Of a DNA stretch of 64,000 nucleotides, positions 18,037 through 26,011 are shown one piece after another; positions within the stretch are counted from its first letter, which is position 1; every line of letters starts with the position of its first letter. The DNA is from Marinomonas profundimaris (lineage in GTDB: Bacteria; Pseudomonadota; Gammaproteobacteria; Pseudomonadales; Marinomonadaceae), in assembly GCF_000508165.1 (NCBI RefSeq), contig NZ_AYOZ01000012.1, positions 248,001 through 312,000 on the forward strand, in the 5' to 3' direction. The translations under genes and the position numbers were made by a program. The notes below the pieces were generated by a model, which had not been told where the DNA came from, made no database searches, and worked only from the letters and a program-made list of their open reading frames with translations.

Positions 18037-19014
18037 ATGTTGAAATTATCCCGCGCAGTACTAATTGGTGGCGTTGCCCTTGGTGGACTTGCCTCTACTT
18101 CCAGCTTTGCAGAAAAATGGCACATGCCTACGCCATATGGTGACGGCAATCTGCCCACTCAAATCGCGTATAGCTTTGCACAAGAAATCAAAGACAATAC
18201 CAAGGGCGACCTTGATATTACCGTTCACTCTGGTGGCTCTTTGGTCAAGCACACTGAAATCCCACGCTCTGTGAAAACCGGTCAAGTTCAAGTCGGTGAA
18301 GTCTTTCTTGGCATTTTGGGTAACGAAAACCCAGTGTACAAACACGACAACATTCCTTTTTTAGCGACCACCTTTGATGACGCGAAAAAACTTTGGGAAG
18401 CCGCAAAACCGGAAGTATCCAAGCAGTTAGACAAAGACGGCATGATGTTGCTTTACGCGGTAGCGTGGCCTGCTCAGAGTCTTTACAGCAAAGAACCAGT
18501 AAACAGTTTGGCGGATTTAGCGGGTACGAAAATGCGCGCTTACAGCCCGTCTACATCACGCCTTGCGGATCTTATGGGCACCACGCCAACGACAATCCAA
18601 GTGCCTGATATTCCACAAGCGTTCAGCACGGGTATTATTCAAGCGATGATCACTTCACCTTCTACGGGTGTCGACAGCCAAGCGTGGGACTACGTGAAAA
18701 ACTACACGGACGTCCAAGCGTGGATCCCGAAAAACATCGTTGTGGTGAACAAACGCGCGTTCCGTCGTTTAGATAAAGCGACACAGCAAGTCGTGTTGGA
18801 TGCGGCGAAACACGCTGAAGCTGCAGGTTGGACGAAGGTCGCTGCACGCGCTGCAAAAGACAAAGCAACACTCATTGCAAATGGCATGACCGTGTCTGAG
18901 CCTTCGCCACAGTTGTTAAAAGAACTGCAAGCGATTGGCAAAACCATGGCAGAAGAATGGAAAGCGGAAGCGCCTAAAGACGTTGGCGCGATTTTGTCTC
19001 GTTATCAGAAATAA
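18037..19014 (+). CDS. dctP: TRAP transporter periplasmic substrate-binding protein (DctP)
   Basis: A 325-residue DctP-family binding protein with a signal peptide (1-25, ending SFA). Family marks: GNLPTQIAYSFAQEIKDNTKGDLDITVHSGGSL, the conserved LAGTKMRAYSPSTSRLADLMGTTP region whose Arg contacts the ligand carboxylate, and SPSTGVDSQAWDYVKNY. It delivers an organic acid to the DctQM membrane pair encoded next. The operon context suggests 5-oxoproline (pyroglutamate) or glutamate; Bordetella DctP6/DctP7 are known pyroglutamate-binding relatives by function. Start at ATG 18037 behind AAAAGGAACGAG. Confidence 0.92.
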   Translation: MLKLSRAVLIGGVALGGLASTSSFAEKWHMPTPYGDGNLPTQIAYSFAQEIKDNTKGDLDITVHSGGSLVKHTEIPRSVKTGQVQVGEVFLGILGNENPVYKHDNIPFLATTFDDAKKLWEAAKPEVSKQLDKDGMMLLYAVAWPAQSLYSKEPVNSLADLAGTKMRAYSPSTSRLADLMGTTPTTIQVPDIPQAFSTGIIQAMITSPSTGVDSQAWDYVKNYTDVQAWIPKNIVVVNKRAFRRLDKATQQVVLDAAKHAEAAGWTKVAARAAKDKATLIANGMTVSEPSPQLLKELQAIGKTMAEEWKAEAPKDVGAILSRYQK

Positions 19015-19028
19015 TTACTGAAATAAAT

Positions 19029-19074
19029 AACCCCACCCTAGCCCTCCCCTTCAAAGAAATAAGGGGAGGGAATA
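19029..19074 (+). repeat. REP-like palindromic repeat, copy 1
   Basis: Unit AACCCCACCCTAGCCCTCCC and its palindromic continuation: 10-bp stem CCCTCCCCTT (19042-19051) / AAGGGGAGGG (19061-19070). Nearly identical to the copy at 19131-19173. It lies 15 bases after the dctP stop, where it can protect the upstream mRNA from 3' exonucleases. Confidence 0.85.
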
Positions 19075-19130
19075 ACGTGCTCATCTCCCAACTAAGGGAG
19101 AGACGGAGAGGGGATAAAAGAAAGACGAAC

Positions 19131-19173
19131 AACCCCACCCTAACCCTCCCCTTAAAGATAAGGGGAGGGAATA
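19131..19173 (+). repeat. REP-like palindromic repeat, copy 2
   Basis: Second copy of the element, with stem CCCTCCCCTT (19144-19153) / AAGGGGAGGG (19160-19169) and a shorter loop. Between the two copies is a further small palindrome (TCTCCC ... GGGAGA), so the spacer 19029-19173 forms a composite of hairpins. The pair is unlike the surrounding sequence and is probably part of a genome-wide family. Confidence 0.85.
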
Positions 19174-19200
19174 GTAAATACGCCTCAAAAAGTGAACACT

Positions 19201-19719
19201 ATGAGCCAATTAAAAGAAAAGCTTTACCTATGCTCTGGCCTGCTGTCTGGGTTGTGTATTGTGATTATTACCCTACTGTTATTGGCGCAGATTGTTGGCC
19301 GCTTATTCGGTTTCATTGTGCCATCTGCTGAAGATTTTGCAGGCTATGCACTCGCGGCATCGACCTTTCTTGGCTTGGCTTATACCTTTCGAGAAGGCGG
19401 ACACATACGCGTCACGCTGTTAATACAGCGTTTTTCCCCTGTGCCTCGTAAAATCCAAGAAGGCGTGATCCTGATTTTGTCGTTCGCCTTGCTGTGTTAT
19501 TTGTCTTACGCCTGCTCTTATATGGTGTACGAATCTTATATTTATGACGAAGTGTCCTACGGCTACATTCCTGTACCCTTATGGATCCCTCAACTGCCCG
19601 TGGCCATTGGGGTTATCGCACTAAATTTCGCCATTTTAGACGCCTTGATTACGGTGCTAAAAGGCAAAAAACCGACCTACAGCGAACAAGAAGACGCGCT
19701 GTCTTTGGAGGAAATCTAA
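19201..19719 (+). CDS. dctQ: TRAP transporter small permease (DctQ)
   Basis: A 172-residue inner membrane protein with four hydrophobic helices (about 10-37, 48-66, 89-112 and 127-148), the DctQ topology. The motif SAEDFAGYALAASTFLGLAYTF in helix 2 is typical. ATG 19201 is preferred; a GTG three codons upstream is possible. It follows the REP-like spacer and its stop overlaps the DctM start (TAATG), so the two permease subunits are translationally coupled. Confidence 0.92.
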   Translation: MSQLKEKLYLCSGLLSGLCIVIITLLLLAQIVGRLFGFIVPSAEDFAGYALAASTFLGLAYTFREGGHIRVTLLIQRFSPVPRKIQEGVILILSFALLCYLSYACSYMVYESYIYDEVSYGYIPVPLWIPQLPVAIGVIALNFAILDALITVLKGKKPTYSEQEDALSLEEI

Positions 19720-21026
19720 TGGACATGATGTGGATTTCTATTCTGCTCGCGTTTGCCATGTTGGCGCTTTTATCTTTCGGCGTTTGGGTGTCTTTTACCC
19801 TGATTGCCATTGGTGGATTGGGCTTGATCCTTTCTGAGAATTATCAAGTCGATTTGCTTTTCGCGACCTCCAGTTGGGGCGCGAGTACGGCGTGGTCGCT
19901 CACGGCGTTGCCGCTGTTTATTTGGATGGGCGAAGTGTTGTTTCGTACTCGCTTGTCGGAAGATTTATTCAAAGGATTGTCGCCTTGGTTGGGCGGCGTT
20001 CCTGGTAAATTGCTGCATGTAAATATACTAAGCTGCGGGATTTTCGCCGCGGTGTCTGGTTCTTCTGCGGCAACGGCCGCGACCATTGGACGCATGACCT
20101 TGCCAGAACTGCGAAAACAAGGTTATAGCGATCGCATGGCCATTGGCACACTGGCCGGATCAGGAACATTGGGGCTGTTAATTCCACCGTCGATTATTCT
20201 GATCGTGTATGGCGTGGCCGCCGAAGTGTCCATCGCACGTTTGTTTATTGCGGGTGCGTTACCGGGCCTGTTACTCGTGTCACTGTTTATGGGTTTCACC
20301 ATGATTTGGGGGCATTTACACAAAGACGAATTGCCCAAAACAACAGGTCACGAAACCAGCTGGTCAGCGCGTATCAAAGGCTTGCGTAAGCTCTTGCCTG
20401 TGGTGGGTTTAATCGGCTTTGTTTTAGGGTCTATCTATGGCGGTATTACCACGCCAACTGAGGCGGCAGCCATTGGTGTGACAGGCGCGTTGGTTCTGGC
20501 CGCTTGCACAGGATCCTTAAGCCGACACAGCTTTATGGACAGTTTATTAGGCGCGGTAAAAAGCTCCTGCATGATTGGTTTCATTCTGGTCGGTGCGCAC
20601 TTTCTGACTCTGGCGATGGGCTTTTTAGGCATCCCTAAAGCGTTGGCCGTGTGGATTGCGGGCATGTCGCTTTCACCGATGGAACTGATTCTCTATCTCA
20701 CCGTTTTATTCGTGATATTAGGCTGTTTCTTGGATGGTATTTCTGTCGTGGTGCTGACCGTCGCCGTGATTTTACCTATGGTACAAGCCGCGAACATTGA
20801 CCTATTGTGGTTCGGCATTTTCATTGTTTTGGTGGTGGAAATGTCGCAAATAACGCCGCCGGTTGGCTTCAATCTCTTTGTCATTCAAGCGCTGACAGGA
20901 AAGAACATTTTGTATGTGGCCAAAGCCGCATTGCCATTCTTCTTGCTGATTGGCGTAGCGATTCTGTTGATCAGCGTCTTCCCTGAAATTGTGACCTATT
21001 TACCGACCACCATGTCGCAAAACTAA
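19719..21026 (+). CDS. dctM: TRAP transporter large permease (DctM)
   Basis: A 435-residue sodium-coupled transport subunit with about twelve membrane helices. Typical segments: SGSSAATAATIGRMTLPELRKQGY, GTLAGSGTLGLLIPPSIILIVYG, and MSQITPPVGFNLFVIQ near the C-terminus. The start is ATG 19719, overlapping the dctQ stop, behind GGAGGAAATCTA. With DctP and DctQ it makes a complete secondary importer for an organic acid, here probably 5-oxoproline or a related compound. Confidence 0.94.
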   Translation: MDMMWISILLAFAMLALLSFGVWVSFTLIAIGGLGLILSENYQVDLLFATSSWGASTAWSLTALPLFIWMGEVLFRTRLSEDLFKGLSPWLGGVPGKLLHVNILSCGIFAAVSGSSAATAATIGRMTLPELRKQGYSDRMAIGTLAGSGTLGLLIPPSIILIVYGVAAEVSIARLFIAGALPGLLLVSLFMGFTMIWGHLHKDELPKTTGHETSWSARIKGLRKLLPVVGLIGFVLGSIYGGITTPTEAAAIGVTGALVLAACTGSLSRHSFMDSLLGAVKSSCMIGFILVGAHFLTLAMGFLGIPKALAVWIAGMSLSPMELILYLTVLFVILGCFLDGISVVVLTVAVILPMVQAANIDLLWFGIFIVLVVEMSQITPPVGFNLFVIQALTGKNILYVAKAALPFFLLIGVAILLISVFPEIVTYLPTTMSQN

Positions 21027-21062
21027 ACCGCCGCATTATTAAGCAGGCACGAGGAATCAAAG

Positions 21063-21815
21063 ATGAAATTGAATTGCGATATGGGCGAAGCCTTCGGCGC
21101 GTGGACAATGGGCCTAGACGATCAGATTATGCCGTTTGTGGATCAGGCAAACATCGCCTGCGGTTTTCACGCATCAGATCCATTAACCATGAGCAAAACC
21201 GTGGCGTTGGCGAAGCAACATGATGTAACGATCGGCGCGCACCCTGCGTACCCAGATTTGGTCGGTTTCGGCCGTCGTAATATGGACATCGCACCCGCTG
21301 AATTAAAAGCCATTATTCAATATCAAATTGGCGCGTTGAAAGGCATTTGTGAAGCACAAAACACCCAAGTGGATTACGTGAAGCCGCACGGTGCGTTGTA
21401 CAACACCATGATGGCCGATTTCGCAGTGCTAGACACCGTTATGCAAGCCGTGAGTGAGCTCGATGCCACCTTAACGCTCATGGTGATGGCGGTGCCAGAA
21501 GCACCCGAGATCAAGAAAATGGCCAAGAAATACGGCTTAACCGTTTGGTTTGAAGCTTTCTCGGATCGTTTATACACGGACGAAGGTCGCCTTATGCCGC
21601 GCAAGGAGCCAAACGCCGTTCACGCCCACTTCAACCTGATCGAAAAACAAGTTGAGCAGCTGTGTGAAACAGGCACACTCACCACAGCGTCAGGCAAGCA
21701 ATTGGCAATTCATGCCGACACCATTTGTGTTCACGGTGATGGCTCTCACGCATTAGATGCCGTGACTCGCATTCGTACGCTTGTCGACCGACTGAACCTA
21801 AGCAACGCGAAATAA
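21063..21815 (+). CDS. pxpA: 5-oxoprolinase subunit A (LamB/YcsF family)
   Basis: A 250-residue LamB/YcsF protein. Motifs: LNCDMGEAFGAW at the N-terminus, ANIACGFHASDP, TIGAHPAYPDLVGFGRR, YVKPHGALYN and ICVHGDGSHA near the end. Together with PxpB and PxpC it forms the ATP-dependent 5-oxoprolinase that opens 5-oxo-L-proline to L-glutamate. Ribosome site GAGGAATCAAAG. The three pxp genes follow tightly (4-base gap, then an 11-base overlap). Confidence 0.94.
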   Translation: MKLNCDMGEAFGAWTMGLDDQIMPFVDQANIACGFHASDPLTMSKTVALAKQHDVTIGAHPAYPDLVGFGRRNMDIAPAELKAIIQYQIGALKGICEAQNTQVDYVKPHGALYNTMMADFAVLDTVMQAVSELDATLTLMVMAVPEAPEIKKMAKKYGLTVWFEAFSDRLYTDEGRLMPRKEPNAVHAHFNLIEKQVEQLCETGTLTTASGKQLAIHADTICVHGDGSHALDAVTRIRTLVDRLNLSNAK

Positions 21816-21818
21816 ATC

Positions 21819-22523
21819 ATGAGCCAGACCGATTTTCCAAACATTGATATGGTCAGTAATCAGGCTTGTTTACTGACCTTTGGCCAAGTGATTAGCGACG
21901 CCACTTCAAACTACATTGCCCAAGTCACTCAAGGCTTAAAAAGTCTGGCGGGTATTGTCGATTTAGTGCCATCTTACACCACCTTGTTGGTGATTTTTGA
22001 TGATGATCATTACGACCGTTTTGCCATTATCAAAGCCATTCGCCACACCATTGATGCGATTGATCCTAATGATTTTTCGCTCATTGACAGCCGCGAGGTG
22101 GTGATTCCCGTGTATTACGGCGAGGAATTAGGCCCAGACATAAACGACGTCGCTGCGCATTGCCAGCTCAGCGTTGACGAGATCATTCAGCGCCACAGTG
22201 ACACGACATACCGAGCGTATGCGATTGGTTTTACACCGGGATTTGCCTTCTTAGGCAATACGCCAGATGAACTGCATGTGCCAAGAAAAACCACGCCGCG
22301 CCTAAAAGTACCGATTGGCAGCGTTGCCATTGCCGAAAACCAAACCGCCGTGTACCCAAGCGTAACGCCAGGCGGCTGGCAAATTATTGGCCGCACGCCG
22401 GTCAACTTGATCGATTGGGGAAGCAAGAACTTGGCATTGATCGCCATGGGGGATTCGGTGCGATTTGAACCCATTTCTCGAGACGAGTTCTTGGTACAAG
22501 GAGGTTTACTCGATGGCTTTTAA
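21819..22523 (+). CDS. pxpB: 5-oxoprolinase subunit B (KipI/AHS1)
   Basis: A 234-residue allophanate hydrolase subunit 1/KipI-like protein: PVYYGEELGPDINDVA, then YAIGFTPGFAFLGNTPDELHVPRKTTPR and the GSVAIAENQTAVYPSVTPGGWQIIGRTP core, all highly characteristic. It begins three bases after pxpA, and its end overlaps pxpC by 11 bases. In this context it is a catalytic subunit of 5-oxoprolinase rather than the sporulation-type kinase inhibitor the family was named for. Confidence 0.94.
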   Translation: MSQTDFPNIDMVSNQACLLTFGQVISDATSNYIAQVTQGLKSLAGIVDLVPSYTTLLVIFDDDHYDRFAIIKAIRHTIDAIDPNDFSLIDSREVVIPVYYGEELGPDINDVAAHCQLSVDEIIQRHSDTTYRAYAIGFTPGFAFLGNTPDELHVPRKTTPRLKVPIGSVAIAENQTAVYPSVTPGGWQIIGRTPVNLIDWGSKNLALIAMGDSVRFEPISRDEFLVQGGLLDGF

Positions 22524-23436
22524 GGTAATCAAACCCGGCTTATTGGCCTTGGTTCAAGACTTAGGCCGTCACGGTCATATGTCGATTGGCTTAACCACCG
22601 GCGGTCCAATGGACGAAGTGGCGTTTCGCTGGGGCAACGCATTGCTCGATAACGAGCCGAACAGCCCACAGATCGAAGTCACCTTTGGTATGTTCACATT
22701 GGAAGCGCAGGCAAACACCAGCATAGCGCTTACCGGCGCAGACCTTGGAACCACATTGAACGACAAGCACATTCCACCTTGGCAAACCTACGCAATCAAA
22801 AAAGGCGATATTTTGGCGTTCCATCAGCCTGTTTGGGGGTTACGAGCGTACCTGAGTGTAAAAGGGGGCTTTCTTTGTGAACCCACGCTGGGCAGCGTAG
22901 CGACGGTAATGCGTGAAAAAATCGGCGGGTTAACCGGAAAAGGCGACAAGCTGCAAAAAGGCGATGTGCTGCGTTATTCGCTTGGGCATCATCACGAGCG
23001 ACGATCCGTTCCTCGCTTGGCCATTCCAAATTACGGGCAAACTGAAATCCCAGTGATCTTAGGTTATCAATATAAGGCGTTCTCGCCTTTGGAGCGGGCG
23101 AACTTCTTTTCCAGTGACTACAAAGTATCACCCAATTCAGATCGCATGGGGTATCGATTAGAGGGCAAAGCCGTTCATACGGATTTAAAGGGTATTATTT
23201 CGGAAGGCATTGCTTATGGCGCGATTCAAATCCCGAAAGACGGCCAGCCAATCGTGTTATTACGAGACCGACAAAGCATCGGCGGTTACCCAAAAATGGG
23301 CTGTGTAACCCGTGTTGGCGGCGGAATTTTAGCGCAACAAAAACCAGGGGACGTGATTCAATTCACGCCAATTACCGTTGACCAAGCCGAACAGGAACGT
23401 CACTTACAAATGGCACGCTTTGCTCAGTGGCGTTGA
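22513..23436 (+). CDS. pxpC: 5-oxoprolinase subunit C (KipA/AHS2)
   Basis: A 307-residue biotin-dependent carboxyltransferase-like (AHS2/KipA) protein: VIKPGLLALVQDLGRHGHMSIGLTTGGPMD at the N-terminus, SNRMGYRLEG-like NSDRMGYRLEG, and PIVLLRDRQSIGGYPKMG near the C-terminus. Start at ATG 22513 inside the end of pxpB (AAGGAGG in front), which implies coupled translation and equal subunit amounts. It is the last gene of the D-glutamate/5-oxoproline operon; the hairpin at 23539 is the next terminator. Confidence 0.94.
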   Translation: MAFKVIKPGLLALVQDLGRHGHMSIGLTTGGPMDEVAFRWGNALLDNEPNSPQIEVTFGMFTLEAQANTSIALTGADLGTTLNDKHIPPWQTYAIKKGDILAFHQPVWGLRAYLSVKGGFLCEPTLGSVATVMREKIGGLTGKGDKLQKGDVLRYSLGHHHERRSVPRLAIPNYGQTEIPVILGYQYKAFSPLERANFFSSDYKVSPNSDRMGYRLEGKAVHTDLKGIISEGIAYGAIQIPKDGQPIVLLRDRQSIGGYPKMGCVTRVGGGILAQQKPGDVIQFTPITVDQAEQERHLQMARFAQWR

Positions 23437-23538
23437 CCAATAATGAATTGTTAATTGGCAGTCACCAACTTTAACACTTGCTTACTCATTAACAGAGGTA
23501 CTTACTTCGTTTTAGCCTAAACTTATTGAACAATTTGA

Positions 23539-23559
23539 CCACGCGAATGCGTGGTTTTT
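23539..23559 (+). terminator. Rho-independent terminator after pxpC
   Basis: Stem CCACGC / GCGTGG with GAAT loop and five T residues. It is 103 bases after pxpC and directly before the next coding region, so it separates the two operons or acts as a leader hairpin of the second. Confidence 0.8.
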
Positions 23560-23599
23560 AGTGACTTTAATAAAAAGAATAAAAAGAGAATGGTTGTTG

Positions 23600-24817
23600 A
23601 TGGTTAGGTTCCCTTTAAAATCCGCAAGAAAACTGCTTCCCCAAGCGCTCATCTGGTTGTTGATTATCGCTGTAACAACCTCGACGTTTTTTGTCTATTG
23701 GATCACTCAAGAGCAAAGCCGCTTGGTCGAACAAGAAAGACAAACGTACTTTCAGCAATTGATGTCCGAATATTCATTAATATTCACCTACAGCTATCAG
23801 TATTTGGATGAACGGAGTTTGCAGCCGTACTTTCTTTCTTTGTTACGCTATGACGGCATTGATGCCGTAAAAGCGCAATTTAATAACGGCATCATCATAA
23901 AAGAAAGCAAACTAACCATGCCTGCGAATAATTGGTCCCTTCAAGCGCCGATTTACCAAAGCCTGAACTCGAAAGAAACCATCGGCCAATTCTATTTATC
24001 CGTCAATACTGAGTTCCAAGACAGCCACTTAGGCCAGCTAAAAAAGAACCTTATTCTTTTGTTTGTTTGCATTTGGACTATCTTAGCGGCGCTTATTACG
24101 ACCTTTTTGCATAAAAAAATAACCTCTCGTTTGTCACTCATTTCATCACAGCTGGATAACCTGCAAGACAATGACCTCGACGAATCAACAACCCCCATTG
24201 GCTTAACATTTGAGAAACAACCAAAAAACGAAGTCGACGATGTCATGCTCAGCGTCATACGAATTTGGCGAATGAGCCGAGTAAGCTCTCGATTTAATAA
24301 ACGCCAATTTGGGAGTCTGACTAAGCAGCAAGAAAACAATGAACAATTAATTGAACGCCAATCCGAGATAATAGAAGGCCATATTCTTCATCTAAAAGAA
24401 ACACAGCATCAGCAACAGGCGGTACTTGATAGCCTTCCATTGCGCATTTTTTGGAAAGACAAAGAAGGTGCTTACCTTGGTGCCAATCGTCTTTATTTAC
24501 AAGATATGGGCTGTGACATGGCTGCGCTAATAGGCCACAAAGACAATCATTTTTCGTGGCAAAAACGAGCGCAGTTAACCATGGCTGATGACCGATCCGT
24601 AATGGAATCCGGTAAAGGGCAACACGACTTCAAAGAAAATATTTTGTTGCACAACAACACCTGTGAATGGGTGATTAAAAGCAAACTGCCTTTATTCTCT
24701 TTAGAAAAGTCTTCAGAAGCGCCATCAGAACAAAAAATCATCGGAATGATCGGTTTTTATCAACACATGGAAAACAGCCAACCCGTCGACCTTGATAAGA
24801 ATGACGAGCACTCATGA
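23600..24817 (+). CDS. Membrane protein with periplasmic domain and C-terminal PAS domain
   Basis: A sensor-like protein of about 405 residues without an output domain. From ATG 23600: membrane helix (about 15-35), periplasmic region (about 36-145), second helix (about 149-168), a HAMP-like and coiled-coil stretch (about 170-270, Gln/Glu rich), and a PAS domain (about 275-390; QQQAVLDSLPLRIFWKDKEGAYLGANRLYL is a classic PAS start). It ends with no kinase, GGDEF or EAL domain. The next gene starts inside its end (ATGA). Upstream in-frame GTG 23561 is an alternative start. It is probably an accessory sensor for the kinase two genes downstream. Confidence 0.75.
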   Translation: MVRFPLKSARKLLPQALIWLLIIAVTTSTFFVYWITQEQSRLVEQERQTYFQQLMSEYSLIFTYSYQYLDERSLQPYFLSLLRYDGIDAVKAQFNNGIIIKESKLTMPANNWSLQAPIYQSLNSKETIGQFYLSVNTEFQDSHLGQLKKNLILLFVCIWTILAALITTFLHKKITSRLSLISSQLDNLQDNDLDESTTPIGLTFEKQPKNEVDDVMLSVIRIWRMSRVSSRFNKRQFGSLTKQQENNEQLIERQSEIIEGHILHLKETQHQQQAVLDSLPLRIFWKDKEGAYLGANRLYLQDMGCDMAALIGHKDNHFSWQKRAQLTMADDRSVMESGKGQHDFKENILLHNNTCEWVIKSKLPLFSLEKSSEAPSEQKIIGMIGFYQHMENSQPVDLDKNDEHS

Positions 24818-26007
24818 TTCGATGTTTGGCTCTTTACGTCACGCTGTCTTTCTCTTGTGTTATTGGTCAAGCGTACGCTGACGAACTGCGCTTTGGTTTT
24901 ACGGGGCCATTAACAGGTCAAAATGCGTTTCTCGGCAACGAAGCGGTAAGGGGGATACGATTAGGCTTTGAACGCATTAATAACCGTGGAGAATTGAATT
25001 ATCGAGTGTCTTTTTTCCCCTTAGACGATCAATATGAGCCGAGCAAAACGGTACCTCAAGTCGAAAAATTAATTGAAAATGTTGGCGTAAAAGCCTTAAT
25101 TGGCAGTATTGGTACACCCACAAATTTGGCCACGCTGGATACACTAGCAAAACACGACATTCCATTGATTACACCGCTTTCGGGCGCGAAATCACTTCGT
25201 GCAGAACGCGCCGCACCGTTCATTTTCAACGTGAGAGCCAGCTATACCGATGAAGTGTATTTTCTAATCAATACGTTAACGAAGATATACAACATCCGTC
25301 CGGATGAAATTGCGATTTTTGCTCAAAAGGACAGTTATGGTGATGCTGGGTTAAGCAGCGCCATGCAGGCGTTATCTCAAGCGGGGCTAAAAGACCCAAC
25401 GTCTGTGCTGCAGATTCGACACACACGCAATAACACAGAGGTCGACCATGTAGTGGCCGATATCTTGGGCGTGTTCCCAATCCCAAAGGCCATTATTATG
25501 GTCAGCACTTATGAAACCACCAGCAATATCATTGAACGCCTCGCGCAATTTGGTATCCACCCACTCTATGCGACCTTGTCTCTTTCCGGTTTAGAAGCGA
25601 TATCACTGCGCACAAAAAATACGTCCTCCAACATCATCATCTCGAAAACGGTGCCACCATTAACACAGTCGGATTCTCCGCTGGTGAAACAGTTTCTCGA
25701 AGACATGGCGAAATCAGGTGATACATTGCCACCCACTACAATACAATTTGAGAGTTACATCAATGCCTTAGTGGTTGGGCAAGCCCTTTTGACACTAAAA
25801 GACATACCCACGAGCCAAGCCATTCAAACCAGTTTAAAACAGCTCGCCGAAGACAACAAATACAACCAAAGCGACCCGGTACTGCAGTTCTTGAATCAAA
25901 ATAAGCAGCGGATTTGGATTCAACTTATTGGTCAGAATTTCGACCAATACAATGGTGCGACAAAAACCATTACGCCCTCTCAATCTAATCGCGCCCTAAC
26001 GGACTGA
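24814..26007 (+). CDS. Periplasmic binding protein, branched-chain amino acid (type I) fold
   Basis: A 397-residue type I periplasmic binding protein of the LivJ-like family: signal peptide (1-22, ending AYA), then [67 protein letters not shown] (ligand-contact loops) and [19 protein letters not shown]. No ABC permease or ATPase gene is adjacent. It is co-transcribed, overlapping the gene before by four bases and followed after four bases by a hybrid kinase. This is the layout of TorT-TorS and LuxP-LuxQ, where the binding protein presents a ligand to the kinase. Ligand unknown. Confidence 0.88.
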   Translation: MIRCLALYVTLSFSCVIGQAYADELRFGFTGPLTGQNAFLGNEAVRGIRLGFERINNRGELNYRVSFFPLDDQYEPSKTVPQVEKLIENVGVKALIGSIGTPTNLATLDTLAKHDIPLITPLSGAKSLRAERAAPFIFNVRASYTDEVYFLINTLTKIYNIRPDEIAIFAQKDSYGDAGLSSAMQALSQAGLKDPTSVLQIRHTRNNTEVDHVVADILGVFPIPKAIIMVSTYETTSNIIERLAQFGIHPLYATLSLSGLEAISLRTKNTSSNIIISKTVPPLTQSDSPLVKQFLEDMAKSGDTLPPTTIQFESYINALVVGQALLTLKDIPTSQAIQTSLKQLAEDNKYNQSDPVLQFLNQNKQRIWIQLIGQNFDQYNGATKTITPSQSNRALTD

Positions 26008-26011
26008 TGTT

